Below, in pieces: positions 27,576 through 37,715 of a stretch of DNA of 64,000 nucleotides. Source of the stretch: Flagellimonas lutimaris (GTDB taxonomy: Bacteria > Bacteroidota > Bacteroidia > Flavobacteriales > Flavobacteriaceae). Made by a program: the position numbers and the translations under genes. Each line of letters opens with the position of its first letter. Position 1 is the stretch's first letter. Where the stretch lies: contig NZ_QXFH01000069.1 of NCBI RefSeq assembly GCF_003581615.1, positions 7,501-71,500 of the forward strand. The letters run 5' to 3'. The notes under the pieces are model-generated. The model did not search any database. It was not told the DNA's origin and saw only the letters and a list, made by a program, of their open reading frames with translations.

Positions 27576-30500
27576 ATGAAAAAAATACTAACCTCTATCC
27601 TTTTGGGTTTGGTACATTTCTTGGTATCTGCCCAAACAGAATTCATCACTACTTGGAAAACTGACAATCCCGGAGTATCAGCGGACAACCAAATTACAAT
27701 ACCCACTTTTACAGGAGAAACTTATAACTATACTGTTGATTGGGGTGATGGCACTTCCGATTCCAACGTATCAGGTGATATCACACACACTTATGGAGTT
27801 CCCGGCACTTATCAAGTTTCCATTTCCGGAACTTTTCCCAGGATTTATTTTGAGGCCGAAGTGGTTTCTGGAGGTTCGGGATTTTCAGTGAATGGACTTG
27901 ACGATAATAATAAATTGTTGAGTATAGATCAATGGGGTTCGAATCAATGGACTTCAATGCGAAATGCATTTTTTGGTTGTGAGAATATGGTAATCAATGC
28001 CACGGACATCCCCGACTTTTCAAACACTAATAATTTAAGCTCAATGTTTAGGTTTTGTTCCTCCCTATCAACTAATGAAGCTATGAGAAATTGGGATGTA
28101 AGTTCTATTACTTCCTTTTATAGTATGTTCGAGTATGCAATACTTTTTAATGAAGATATCGGAGGTTGGGATACATCTAATGTCGGGGGGATGGGGTTTA
28201 TGTTTTCTGGAGCTGAATCTTTTAACCAAGATATAGGAGGTTGGGATACATCAAATTTACGTGATGCACAGTATATGTTCCAAACAGCATCTGCGTTTAA
28301 CCAAGATGTTTCATCATGGAATTTAGAGAACTTGATATTTATGAATGGTATGTTTTCTGGGGCAAGTTCTTTTAATCAGCCTATCGGTAGTTGGAACGTT
28401 TCCAATGTTACAGTTATGGCCAATGTGTTTAGCGGAGCTACTTCATTTAATCAACCTATTGGTGAATGGGATGTTTCCAATGTAGAAAGTATGAATTCAC
28501 TTTTTGATCAAGCTATGTCATTTAATCAAGACTTAAGTGCTTGGGATATGTCCAACGTAGTGGATTTAGGAAATATGTTTCAATTTGCGCAGGCGTTTGA
28601 TCAAAATTTAGGTGATTGGGATATTGGAAAGGTAACAAGTATGTCCAATATGTTTTCCTTTACGAAACTCTCTCAAGGTAATTACGATAGTACCCTTATT
28701 GGTTGGTCTAACCTTCCAAGTTTGCAGAGTGGAGTTCAATTTGATGCTGGGCGTAGTACATTCTGCAGTAGCGATATGGCTCGCACACTTCTTATTACTG
28801 ACTATGGTTGGACCATAACGGATGAAGGCAAAGGTTGTCCATTTGTTACCACTTGGAAGACGGATAATCCTGGAGCTTCAGCCAGTAATCAGATTAGCAT
28901 TCCTGTTTCTAATGAATTCCTTTATAATTATGAAATAGATTGGGGCGATGGGACTGTGGATACAGATGTGGTGGCTGGTGTTACCCATACCTATGCTACT
29001 GCGGGTACTTATCAAGTTTCTATTTCTGGGAACTTTCCCCGAATTTATTTTAACGAATCGGGGGATGCAGCTAAGCTTCTCAATATCAAAAAGTGGGGGG
29101 ATATTGAATGGGCTTCTATGGAGTCGGCTTTTGCAGGCTGTTCCAATCTAGCGGTTGGTGCAGCAGATGCTCCAAACCTATCGAATGTTACGAGTTTGAA
29201 CCGAATGTTTTACAATTGTAACTACACATTTAATAATGCAAATGCCAGAGAATTCCCGAACTTTAATGGAGTTGAAAACTTCGATTCTTGGGATGTAAGT
29301 ACAATTACGGATATGTCCCATATGTTCGATAAGTCTTCATTTAATCAGGATATTCCCTCTTGGGATGTGAGCAATGTAGAGGATATGTCCTATATGTTTT
29401 TTAGTTCCAGTTTTGACAAGGATATCAATTCTTGGGATGTGAGCAATGTAGTGAACATGGCAGGGCTTTTTAGCAGTGGTATGTTCAACCAAAATATTTC
29501 TGATTGGGATGTAAGCAGTGTTGTGAATATTGATTTTATATTCAACAGCACTTATTTCAATCATGATATTACAGGATGGAACGTTGTAAACTTGGTTAGT
29601 ATGCGGCACGCCTTTAGCCAAGGACATTTTGACCAAGATCTTAGTTTATGGGATATTACCAATGTGCTGGATATGAGCAATGCTTTCGATGATTCCGATT
29701 TATCCAAAGAAAATTACGATAATATACTGATTGCATGGTCCCAACTTCCAGGATTAAAAACTGGCGTGGTGTTGGGAGCAAACGATGCCGTATACTGTGC
29801 AGCCGAAAACGAAAGAGCTACTTTAATCAATGATTACGGCTGGACCATAAATGATTACGGGATTGATTGTGAAACCGAAGTGCCTTTTGTCACTACTTGG
29901 AAGACGGATAACCCAGGTCCTTCAAATGATAACCAAATTACCATACCCACGAGTGCAACAGATATTTATGACTATAGGGTAGATTGGGGAGATGGTACTT
30001 TTGATGAAGGTGTTACAGGGGACATTACCCATACTTATGCACAGCCTGGAGTTTATGAGGTGTCGATTACTGGAAAATTTCCTAGAATATATTTCAACGG
30101 TTATGAATTTGGCTCCCAAACCTCTGATGATTTAAAATTATTATCCGTGGATCAATGGGGTTCCAACCGATGGAAGTCAATGGATTTTGCATTTGCAGGG
30201 TGTGAAAATATGGATATTACGGCAACGGATATACCCGATTTTTCAAGAGGGGTTTCATTAACCGGAATGTTTTGGGATGCCAAATCTTTGGAGGGGAACG
30301 CATCTATTGCAAATTGGGATATTGAAAAGGCTACATATATGAACTTTATGTTCAGAGGAGCCAGCAGTTTTAATGGTTCAATTGGAGAATGGGATGTTAC
30401 CGGAAAGAGAGATTTCACTGGAATGTTCGAAGATGCCGAATCGTTTGATCAAGATTTGAGCAATTGGAATGTTCAAGATATGGAGAATATGACCAATTTG

Positions 30501-33500
30501 TTCAAGGGCTCTGGCCTTTCAAATACAAATTATGATAAAATATTGATGGGTTGGAGTCAGTTGCCATCTTTAAAAAATGGGGTGCAATTAGGAGCCCCGG
30601 ATAATTATTATTGTAGCGCAGCGGATGAGAGACAATATTTAATTGACACCTACGGCTGGAGTATCAACGACGCAGGTGCCAACGAAGCGTGTTTTTTTGT
30701 GACCACCTGGAAAACTGACAATCCTGGAATGTCACAAGATAACCAAATCACCATTCCAACCTCTACAGATGTAATTTATGACTATTCTGTGGATTGGGGC
30801 GATGGTACTTCGGATTCAAATGTAACCGGAGACATTACTCATACGTATAGTACTCCAGGAATATATAAAGTTTCAATTTCTGGAACATTCCCACAAATCT
30901 TTTTTGTTAATCAAGGAGACAAGGAGAAAATACTTTCTGTAAATCAATGGGGGGATAATGCGTGGTATTCTATGTTTAATGCTTTCCATGGTTGTTCAAA
31001 TCTGGATGTTGTTGCTGAGGATACTCCCAATCTATCCAATGTAACCAACACACAATATATGTTTAGACTATGTGGTGAATTAGTTGGCACCGCTCTTTTT
31101 AATGATTGGGATCTTAGTTCAGTCATCAGTATGGACTTCATGTTTAGGGAGGCGACGAATTTCAATCAGGATATTTCCAATTGGGATGTCGGTTCTGCCG
31201 GTACTATGATGGGAATGTTTTTGGATGCCAAGGCTTTTAACCAAAATATAGGAACTTGGGACATTCAAAATGTGACAACCACTGAACGTATGTTCCGAGG
31301 CGCTGAATCTTTTAATCAAAATTTGAACACTTGGAATACCTCCAATGTGGTCAACATGTATGGAATGTTTTTCTATGCTTCAGCTTTTAACGGACAAATT
31401 GGAGCGTGGAATGTTGGCAATGTGGCAAACATGAGCAATATGTTCACCGAAGCACGTGCTTTTAATCAGGATATTTCCAATTGGAATACTTCCAGTGTTA
31501 CAGAAATGGCCTCTATGTTTGGTCTGGCTACCTCTTTCAATCAAGATTTAAACGGTTGGAATGTATCCAATGTTACCAACATGGCATATATGTTCGAAAA
31601 TGCGGAGTCATTTAACGGAAATCTTTCCAATTGGAATGTTTCAAGCATTCAACAAATGGGCAATATGTTCAATGGGGCATTGAGCTTTAATCAAGATATC
31701 TCCAGTTGGGATGTTTCCAACGTTGTCGAGATGAGTGGAATGTTGGCCGGAGCTTCGACTTTTGATCAAGATCTAGGAGGTTGGAACGTTTCAAATGTTG
31801 CCGATATGACTTCCATGTTGTACGGGGTAACCTTATCGACTGCAAATTATGATAGTCTGTTGACGGGCTGGAGTTCCTTGCCAACTTTGCAAACTGGGGT
31901 CGTGTTCGATGCGGGCAATAGTCAGTTCTGTTCGGCGTCTTCCGAGCGTCAATTGCTAATAGACTCATACGGGTGGACAATTACCGATGACGGCAACACC
32001 GATGGTTGTTATTTCGTGACCACATGGAAAACGGATAATCCAGGAGTCTCAGCGGACAACCAAATTACAATACCAACTCACTTGGATGAAACCTATAGTT
32101 ACACAGTTGACTGGGGCGATGGGAATTCAGATACAAATGTTACTGGCGATATTACACATACCTATGCAACTGCAGGAACCTATCAAGTTTCGATTAGTGG
32201 CGATTTTCCAAGGATTTATTTTAATGATTTCGACGGAACCGAAAAGGATTCGGATAAATTGTTGTCTGTTGATCAATGGGGAACGGGTAGGTGGAGTTCT
32301 ATGGACAATGCATTTACCAATTGTTCCAACATGGATGTTTTGGCAACAGATATACCCGATTTAAGTCAGGTAACCTCATTGGGGGCTATGTTCAGATTTT
32401 GTCAATCTCTAGAGGGGAATGATTCCTTTTCCAATTGGGATGTCGGAAATGTGACCAATTTTTCCAATTTGTTCGATGGTGCATCCAAGTTTAATCAGCC
32501 AATTGGGACTTGGGATGTTTCACAGGCAACGTGGATGGTTTACATGTTTTCCGATGCTACTGATTTTAATAGTGATATTTCTAATTGGAATCTTTCTAAT
32601 GTCAATCAAATTGGGGCGATGTTTTTAGGAGCTAGCTCCTTTAATCAATATGTAGGTTCTTGGGATACGCACAACGTTGTATCAATGAGCACAATGTTTG
32701 CTGGGGCAAGTGCATTCAATCAAGATATTTCAACTTGGGATGTATCCAACGTTGAGAGTATGGGAGGTATGTTTTCTGGGGCAAAATCATTCAATCAAGA
32801 TATCAGTAAATGGAATGTTGGAAACGTAACGAATATGAATTCAATGTTCGCTGGCGCCGAATCATTTAACCAGCCCATAGGTGTCTGGGATGTAAGTGCG
32901 GTTACCGATATGTCGGCCATGTTTTTCGAAGCAACTTTGTTTAATCAACCGCTATATAGTTGGAATACTTCTAATGTTACAAAAATGAGTTCTATGTTTG
33001 GCAAGGCAAGTACTTTTAATCAACCTCTGGGAGATTGGGACGTAAGCAATGTAGAGAGTACTTCAGGGATGTTTTTAGAGGCGGTTTCTTTCAACCAAGA
33101 TTTATCGAACTGGGATATGGGGAATAAAACTTCTATAGGGGGAATGTTTAACGGTGCAACTTCTTTTGACCAAAACTTAGGAGAGTGGGAAATAAGTAAT
33201 GTGACCAATATGGATTACCTTTTTTTAAATGCAGGATTATCCTTGGATAATTACGACAAAACATTGATTGGTTGGAATAGCTTGACCTTAAAACAAAACA
33301 ATGTTGTTTTGAACGCTGGCTCAAGTCAATATTGTGATTCTGAAGAAGCACGACAGAGCTTAATTGATGGTTTTGGGTGGACCATTGTTGATGGAGGTAA
33401 AGCGCCATTGTGCAACGAGGACAATGATGCCGATGGAGTTTTAGATCATTTGGACCTTTGTTTGGATACCCGACCAGATGCAGTTGTCGACGAATATGGT

Positions 33501-34235
33501 TGCGAAATTATTCCCGTAGATGCTATCCAGGTTTATGTATTGACTCCAAGTTGTATTGGTAGTTCGGATGGAGCTGTAACTATTTTAATGAGTACAACCG
33601 GACATTTGATGGATATTTCCATTATAGGGGATTCCTACACCAATCAATTTGATGATGTGGTCTCTGGGCAGGAATTTGAAATAGGGAATCTTTCCGAAGG
33701 CACCTATACCATTACAGTTTCAATACCAGAAATTCTTTTTGAACAAACCTATGGAGTTACTGTTAACGAATTGGCATCCGTAACAGGTAAAAGAGCATCT
33801 ACGGATTCCAAAACAGGTACTGTTATTTATGAAGTGGCAGGAAGTGAAAATTACAATGTTCAGGTGAATGGTGAGATACGAAATTACACTTTTGAAAATA
33901 CCAGTGAGCAGACCATTGTCCTGAACAACTTACATGGGCAGACTGAAATCGCGATTTCTGGAGAAAATGACTGTCAAGGTATTGTATCCGATAGCTTTTT
34001 TATTGGGGATACGATTCAGGTTTACCCAACAATAACCTCGGCAAGTGTAAACATTTTATCCAATGATGACACATTTAATGTTCAGGTTTTTGGTATTGAT
34101 GGAAGACTGGTCAAGGAGTTTCAGTATAATCATAACGATAAAATAATGGATGTTTCTACTCTAAAATCCGGTGTCTACTTGCTACAAATGGAAATTAACG
34201 GACGTATGGAAACTGTAAAGATTGTAAAACGATGA
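27576..34235 (+). CDS. Giant PKD/BspA-like repeat surface protein with type IX sorting tail
   Basis: This 2219-residue protein starts with a Sec signal (MKKILTSILLGLVHFLVSAQ). It is built of five cycles. Each opens with TTWKTDNPG and a PKD-like domain with a DWGDG motif (near residues 55, 455, 802, 1072 and 1511), continues with BspA/DUF285-type repeats of about 25 residues (FNQDISSWDVSNVTxMxxMF-like) in varying number, and closes with a conserved segment ending near YGWTI. After the last cycle come a calcium-type DxDxDG segment (about 1949), a further beta region, and a type IX C-terminal sorting domain (about 2140-2219, ending in GVYLLQMEINGRMETVKIVKR split as GVYLLQMEING and RMETVKIVKR). 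It is secreted to and anchored on the surface; adhesion is likely but unproven. It lies just outside the island. Confidence 0.93.
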   Translation: MKKILTSILLGLVHFLVSAQTEFITTWKTDNPGVSADNQITIPTFTGETYNYTVDWGDGTSDSNVSGDITHTYGVPGTYQVSISGTFPRIYFEAEVVSGGSGFSVNGLDDNNKLLSIDQWGSNQWTSMRNAFFGCENMVINATDIPDFSNTNNLSSMFRFCSSLSTNEAMRNWDVSSITSFYSMFEYAILFNEDIGGWDTSNVGGMGFMFSGAESFNQDIGGWDTSNLRDAQYMFQTASAFNQDVSSWNLENLIFMNGMFSGASSFNQPIGSWNVSNVTVMANVFSGATSFNQPIGEWDVSNVESMNSLFDQAMSFNQDLSAWDMSNVVDLGNMFQFAQAFDQNLGDWDIGKVTSMSNMFSFTKLSQGNYDSTLIGWSNLPSLQSGVQFDAGRSTFCSSDMARTLLITDYGWTITDEGKGCPFVTTWKTDNPGASASNQISIPVSNEFLYNYEIDWGDGTVDTDVVAGVTHTYATAGTYQVSISGNFPRIYFNESGDAAKLLNIKKWGDIEWASMESAFAGCSNLAVGAADAPNLSNVTSLNRMFYNCNYTFNNANAREFPNFNGVENFDSWDVSTITDMSHMFDKSSFNQDIPSWDVSNVEDMSYMFFSSSFDKDINSWDVSNVVNMAGLFSSGMFNQNISDWDVSSVVNIDFIFNSTYFNHDITGWNVVNLVSMRHAFSQGHFDQDLSLWDITNVLDMSNAFDDSDLSKENYDNILIAWSQLPGLKTGVVLGANDAVYCAAENERATLINDYGWTINDYGIDCETEVPFVTTWKTDNPGPSNDNQITIPTSATDIYDYRVDWGDGTFDEGVTGDITHTYAQPGVYEVSITGKFPRIYFNGYEFGSQTSDDLKLLSVDQWGSNRWKSMDFAFAGCENMDITATDIPDFSRGVSLTGMFWDAKSLEGNASIANWDIEKATYMNFMFRGASSFNGSIGEWDVTGKRDFTGMFEDAESFDQDLSNWNVQDMENMTNLFKGSGLSNTNYDKILMGWSQLPSLKNGVQLGAPDNYYCSAADERQYLIDTYGWSINDAGANEACFFVTTWKTDNPGMSQDNQITIPTSTDVIYDYSVDWGDGTSDSNVTGDITHTYSTPGIYKVSISGTFPQIFFVNQGDKEKILSVNQWGDNAWYSMFNAFHGCSNLDVVAEDTPNLSNVTNTQYMFRLCGELVGTALFNDWDLSSVISMDFMFREATNFNQDISNWDVGSAGTMMGMFLDAKAFNQNIGTWDIQNVTTTERMFRGAESFNQNLNTWNTSNVVNMYGMFFYASAFNGQIGAWNVGNVANMSNMFTEARAFNQDISNWNTSSVTEMASMFGLATSFNQDLNGWNVSNVTNMAYMFENAESFNGNLSNWNVSSIQQMGNMFNGALSFNQDISSWDVSNVVEMSGMLAGASTFDQDLGGWNVSNVADMTSMLYGVTLSTANYDSLLTGWSSLPTLQTGVVFDAGNSQFCSASSERQLLIDSYGWTITDDGNTDGCYFVTTWKTDNPGVSADNQITIPTHLDETYSYTVDWGDGNSDTNVTGDITHTYATAGTYQVSISGDFPRIYFNDFDGTEKDSDKLLSVDQWGTGRWSSMDNAFTNCSNMDVLATDIPDLSQVTSLGAMFRFCQSLEGNDSFSNWDVGNVTNFSNLFDGASKFNQPIGTWDVSQATWMVYMFSDATDFNSDISNWNLSNVNQIGAMFLGASSFNQYVGSWDTHNVVSMSTMFAGASAFNQDISTWDVSNVESMGGMFSGAKSFNQDISKWNVGNVTNMNSMFAGAESFNQPIGVWDVSAVTDMSAMFFEATLFNQPLYSWNTSNVTKMSSMFGKASTFNQPLGDWDVSNVESTSGMFLEAVSFNQDLSNWDMGNKTSIGGMFNGATSFDQNLGEWEISNVTNMDYLFLNAGLSLDNYDKTLIGWNSLTLKQNNVVLNAGSSQYCDSEEARQSLIDGFGWTIVDGGKAPLCNEDNDADGVLDHLDLCLDTRPDAVVDEYGCEIIPVDAIQVYVLTPSCIGSSDGAVTILMSTTGHLMDISIIGDSYTNQFDDVVSGQEFEIGNLSEGTYTITVSIPEILFEQTYGVTVNELASVTGKRASTDSKTGTVIYEVAGSENYNVQVNGEIRNYTFENTSEQTIVLNNLHGQTEIAISGENDCQGIVSDSFFIGDTIQVYPTITSASVNILSNDDTFNVQVFGIDGRLVKEFQYNHNDKIMDVSTLKSGVYLLQMEINGRMETVKIVKR

Positions 34236-34939
34236 AAAAGGTAAGATTAATTTCTCGAGTTCTATATGTTGTAATAATACCCCTGTTTTTATCATGTGGT
34301 GGAGGAGGAGGGGGTGAACAACCGCTGCCAGAACCCGAACCAAGCAATGATTTGCCGGCTCGAGTTTTGGGTGCGTTACCAGCCAATGGAGAACCCTGTT
34401 CCGATTATGAGGAAGTGCCTTCGGATGAATCCAAAGTTTTAATTGCCTTTAACTGGAATGCTGCCCAATATGCAGATAGTTATGAGTTGGTGGTGTTGGA
34501 AGATAATTCGGAAGTGTTTAGAGATACCTTTTCCAATTTAGAAACTCAAGTGGAGTTACAACGAGGCAAAACATATACTTGGTCCGTAAATTCTATCAAT
34601 GAGTTTGGGGAAACATCAGGAAATACGTATTCCTTTACTACCCCGGGTACGCCTGTTGGTAATTATGCTCCTTATGCTGCTGAAATCTCAATTGATTTTA
34701 ATACTGGAACAATGGAAATGTCCATAGGTTGGATTGGTAACGATGAGGATAATGATGTGCTAATCTATGATGTGAAAGTATGGGAAAATGAAAACGTTCT
34801 TATGGAAGAAGCGAATTATACTTTAGATTCATTGGAACCGGTTTTGTTTTTAAATGGTGAGAGTTATTCGGTAGAGGTAGTATCTAAGGACACTTCAGGT
34901 AATTTCTCCATTTCAACAATGAGTGCAGAGGCTCCATGA
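34232..34939 (+). CDS. Surface lipoprotein with fibronectin III-like domains, partner of the giant protein
   Basis: This 235-residue lipoprotein has its signal ending at Cys22 (FLSC), followed by six glycines and an acidic/proline linker. One beta-sandwich of Fn3 type (about residues 60-135, with YELVVLEDNSE and KTYTWSVNSIN) is clear and a second is likely to the end. Its ATG overlaps the stop of the giant surface protein gene (ATGA), so the two are translationally coupled and probably act together. Specific function unknown. Confidence 0.8.
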   Translation: MKKVRLISRVLYVVIIPLFLSCGGGGGGEQPLPEPEPSNDLPARVLGALPANGEPCSDYEEVPSDESKVLIAFNWNAAQYADSYELVVLEDNSEVFRDTFSNLETQVELQRGKTYTWSVNSINEFGETSGNTYSFTTPGTPVGNYAPYAAEISIDFNTGTMEMSIGWIGNDEDNDVLIYDVKVWENENVLMEEANYTLDSLEPVLFLNGESYSVEVVSKDTSGNFSISTMSAEAP

Positions 34940-34955
34940 AATAATTAATCAAGTG

Positions 34956-34993
34956 AACAATAAAGCCTTCGATTTCTCGAAGGCTTTATTGTT
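34956..34993. terminator. Bidirectional terminator
   Basis: A perfect 17-bp inverted repeat (34956-34972 and 34977-34993, loop TTTC) with core AAAGCCTTCGA is flanked by A and T runs. It separates the plus-strand lipoprotein gene from the minus-strand MBL-fold gene and would serve both. Confidence 0.9.
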
Positions 34994-35677
34994 TTATACC
35001 GTTATTGACTCTCCAATATCAGGTAGCATTAATTTTTTGCCATTCTTTTCGAAATATTCAACTGCTTTGGCCTTGTCGATTTTAATGGGTGGGAAAGTAT
35101 CATAATGGTACCCAATTACTTGATTACATTTAATAAAATCACTTGCAACAGCGGCATCTTCATATCCCATGGTGAAATTATCTCCAATGGGTAGCACTGC
35201 AATATCTAATTTCGGACAGGTTTTGGGAATCAGTTCCATGTCCTTGGTCAATGCGGTGTCTCCAGCGATATAAACACACTTTGAATCATCATATAGCACA
35301 AATCCGCCTGGGTTTCCCCCATTGCTTCCATCGGGCAGCATACTTGAATGTATTGCATTTACATATTTGGCAGTCCCAAAATCAAAGGTATATTTTCCAC
35401 CATGGTTCATGCCGTGTCCCTCAATACCTTTGTTGCCGAACCAAGTGGCTACCTCAAAATTGGAGACCAACAACGCTTCTGGGTTGTTCTTTGCAATGGC
35501 TTCCACATCGAGCACATGATCTTGGTGGCCGTGGGTCACAAAAATGTAATCGACCTTGAGACTATTAATGTCAATGTCGGATACCATTTCGTTACCAGTG
35601 ATAAAGGGGTCGAACAGTATTTTTTTTCCATTCATCTCTACTAAAAGTGTAGCATGACCTAAATAGGTGATTTTCAT
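34994..35677 (-). CDS. Metal-dependent hydrolase, MBL fold (UPF0173-like)
   Basis: This 227-residue cytoplasmic protein has the metallo-beta-lactamase zinc motif THGHQDH (His49, His51, Asp53, His54), a later His in the NAIHSSM segment and GDTALT carrying the bridging Asp. Length and form match the UPF0173 metal-dependent hydrolase family, whose substrate is unknown. It is a single gene with its stop at the bidirectional terminator. Confidence 0.9.
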   Translation of the reverse strand: MKITYLGHATLLVEMNGKKILFDPFITGNEMVSDIDINSLKVDYIFVTHGHQDHVLDVEAIAKNNPEALLVSNFEVATWFGNKGIEGHGMNHGGKYTFDFGTAKYVNAIHSSMLPDGSNGGNPGGFVLYDDSKCVYIAGDTALTKDMELIPKTCPKLDIAVLPIGDNFTMGYEDAAVASDFIKCNQVIGYHYDTFPPIKIDKAKAVEYFEKNGKKLMLPDIGESITV

Positions 35678-35831
35678 AGTGTGTAATTTTTATTTTTACT
35701 TATCGTGATTTTTTCCTTTCGTCTAAAGTTAACAAGAACGCTTGTCAATATCAATTGGAATTTTAGGTTGGTGCGCAGATTGTTTTAGGAATTTTTAGAA
35801 TCCTAAAAATATGGAATGCAGAAAAAGAGTT

Positions 35832-35839
35832 TAACTTTG
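35832..35839 (+). promoter_or_regulatory. -7 promoter box just before the queD-like gene
   Basis: TAACTTTG matches TAnnTTTG and ends 4 bases before the ATG, followed by C as is common in this phylum. The transcript would have almost no leader. No clear -33 TTG was found at the usual distance. Confidence 0.45.
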
Positions 35840-35843
35840 CAAC

Positions 35844-36257
35844 ATGATTGCCACAATTTGCAGAAAAGCACATTTTAATGCCGCCCATAGGTTACATAAC
35901 CCTAAGTGGAGCAAGGAGAAGAACATAGAGGTTTTTGGTAAGTGTAACAGTCCTAGTTTTCATGGCCATAATTTTGACCTTGAGGTGAGAATTAAAGGAG
36001 AGGTTGATCCAGATACCGGTTTTGTAATGGACCTTGCTGATTTAGGTAAATTGATCAAGGATGAGGTGGAAGAACGTTTTGATCATAAAAATTTGAACGA
36101 GGATTGCCCAGAGTTCAAAAACTTGTTGCCAACAACGGAGTACTTCGTAAAGGTGATTTACGATATTTTGAAACCCAAACTAAAAAAAGGCCAATTATTG
36201 CACATTACCTTGCACGAGACATCAAAGAACTCTGCAGCGTATGGAGATTGGGATTAA
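35844..36257 (+). CDS. queD: 6-carboxytetrahydropterin synthase / 6-pyruvoyltetrahydropterin synthase family
   Basis: This 137-residue enzyme acts on dihydroneopterin triphosphate, most probably in the queuosine/7-deazaguanine path. Zinc ligands are seen as His15 or nearby in NAAHRL and the pair in FHGHNF; the catalytic Cys is in GKCNSPSFHGH. The motifs LPTTEYF and HETSKNSAAY match the family. A biopterin-synthase role is the alternative, since no other queuosine gene is nearby. The stop codon lies 27 bases before tRNA-Val(GAC). Confidence 0.87.
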   Translation: MIATICRKAHFNAAHRLHNPKWSKEKNIEVFGKCNSPSFHGHNFDLEVRIKGEVDPDTGFVMDLADLGKLIKDEVEERFDHKNLNEDCPEFKNLLPTTEYFVKVIYDILKPKLKKGQLLHITLHETSKNSAAYGDWD

Positions 36258-36284
36258 TTTCCGATATTGCACCCCGTTTTAAAA

Positions 36285-36359
36285 GGGATATTAGCTCAGT
36301 TGGTTTAGAGCGCTGCCTTGACAGGGCAGAGGTCACTGGTTCGAATCCAGTATATCCCA
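36285..36359 (+). tRNA. tRNA-Val (anticodon GAC)
   Basis: This 75-base cloverleaf has acceptor GGGATAT/ATATCCC, anticodon stem CTGCC/GGCAG around loop TTGACAG (anticodon GAC), and T arm CTGGTTCGAATCCAG. Discriminator is A. It is the second valine tRNA in the window and shows no flanking repeat or integrase. It lies between queD and the convergent murF. Confidence 0.96.
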
Positions 36360-36375
36360 CTTTATTTTCTTCCTT

Positions 36376-37650
36376 CTATAAAATATCCAGAACCCTCTCC
36401 AGTGCCATTCCTCTAGAACCTTTGATAAGTAATGTTCCTTTTTCCAAAGGTTTTTTTTCAAGATGTTCTTTAAGATCATCAAAAGATTTAAACTTATTGA
36501 ATGATGTTTTGATGCCAAAGAAGTTTTCACCCACTAGGTAAACATTGTCAAATTTGAGTTCCTCTGTTAAATCAGCAATGGTCTGGTGCTCCTCGGATGC
36601 TGTAGTTCCCAGTTCAAACATATCACCAATAATTATCGATTTTTGGCTGCTATCCATCGATGCGAAATTTTCTAAAGCGGCCTTCATACTAGTGGGGTTC
36701 GCATTGTAAGCATCAAGAACAATGTTAAAACCGTTTTTGGATAAAATTTGTGACCGGTTATTTTGTGGTTGATAGGCCTCAATGGCTAATTTAATATCTT
36801 GCAAGGGCACATTGAAATATTTGCCCATGAGAATAGCTGCGCAGCAATTGGGAAAGTTGTACTTGCCAATTAGTTGAGTGTTTATTCGTGTTCCTTCTGC
36901 CTCCAAAACTACATAAGGATCGATTCCAAGAAATTTAATATTGTAATATTGATGGTCGCTGGTGCTGAAGCCTATCTTTTTGGTATAGGAGTCCAGTTTT
37001 TCTTTTTGAATCTGATCATCGGCATTAAGGAAAACATACTTATTATGGGAGGTTAGATAATCATACATTTCGCTTTTTCCTTTGATTACTCCTTCCACAC
37101 CTCCAAAACCTTCCAAGTGGGCCTTGCCAAAATTGGTAATGTAGCCAAAATCTGGCTGGGTTATGTTGCATAAAAACTCGATTTCCTTTTGATGGTTGGC
37201 ACCCATTTCCACAATGGCTATTTCGGTATCCTCTTTAATGGATAAAAGAGTCAGTGGAACACCAATATGATTGTTGAGGTTGCCTTGGGTGGCAATGGTT
37301 TTATATTTTTTGGAGATTACCGAATTGATGAGTTCTTTAGTTGTTGTTTTGCCATTGCTTCCTGTTAGCGATATCACTTTTGCTTTACAATGGTTTCGAT
37401 GGTAGGTTGCCAGTTCTTGTAACGTTTTCAAAACATCCTGGCACAAAATGGTTTTATCGGAGGTGCTGAACGCTTCCTCATCTATTATCGTAAAGGCGGC
37501 TCCCTTATCCAAAGCGTCTTGAGCAAAAGCATTTCCATTAAAGTTTGGGCCTTTTAGGGCAAAAAACAGACAATTCTCACTGATTTTTCGAGTGTCCGTA
37601 CATATTTTGGGGTACGCCAAGAATAGAGCGTGTAATTCTTCTATTGTCAT
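36376..37650 (-). CDS. murF: UDP-N-acetylmuramoyl-tripeptide--D-alanyl-D-alanine ligase
   Basis: This 424-residue cytoplasmic Mur ligase adds D-Ala-D-Ala to the peptidoglycan precursor. The N-terminal substrate domain (residues 1-85), the P-loop SLTGSNGKTTTKEL (near residue 95) and the C-terminal domain with DAYNANPTSMKAAL are in the usual order. It follows gldJ on the same strand, with a terminator between them, so it probably has its own promoter. Confidence 0.95.
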   Translation of the reverse strand: MTIEELHALFLAYPKICTDTRKISENCLFFALKGPNFNGNAFAQDALDKGAAFTIIDEEAFSTSDKTILCQDVLKTLQELATYHRNHCKAKVISLTGSNGKTTTKELINSVISKKYKTIATQGNLNNHIGVPLTLLSIKEDTEIAIVEMGANHQKEIEFLCNITQPDFGYITNFGKAHLEGFGGVEGVIKGKSEMYDYLTSHNKYVFLNADDQIQKEKLDSYTKKIGFSTSDHQYYNIKFLGIDPYVVLEAEGTRINTQLIGKYNFPNCCAAILMGKYFNVPLQDIKLAIEAYQPQNNRSQILSKNGFNIVLDAYNANPTSMKAALENFASMDSSQKSIIIGDMFELGTTASEEHQTIADLTEELKFDNVYLVGENFFGIKTSFNKFKSFDDLKEHLEKKPLEKGTLLIKGSRGMALERVLDIL

Positions 37651-37661
37651 AAATCGAAGAT

Positions 37662-37696
37662 AAAAAAAAGCCCCGACCTTTTGGTCGGGGCTTTTT
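37662..37696 (-). terminator. Rho-independent terminator between gldJ and murF
   Basis: GCCCCGACC (37670-37678) pairs with GGTCGGGGC (37683-37691) around a TTTT loop, with an A-run on the left giving a T-run on the minus strand. It lies 20 bases after the gldJ stop codon. Confidence 0.9.
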
Positions 37697-37715
37697 AAAT
37701 ACTCAATAGGTTATT

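Noticed and set aside
36104..36541. A 145-codon plus-strand frame after the queD-like gene
   Set aside because: It crosses tRNA-Val(GAC) and then the antisense of murF.
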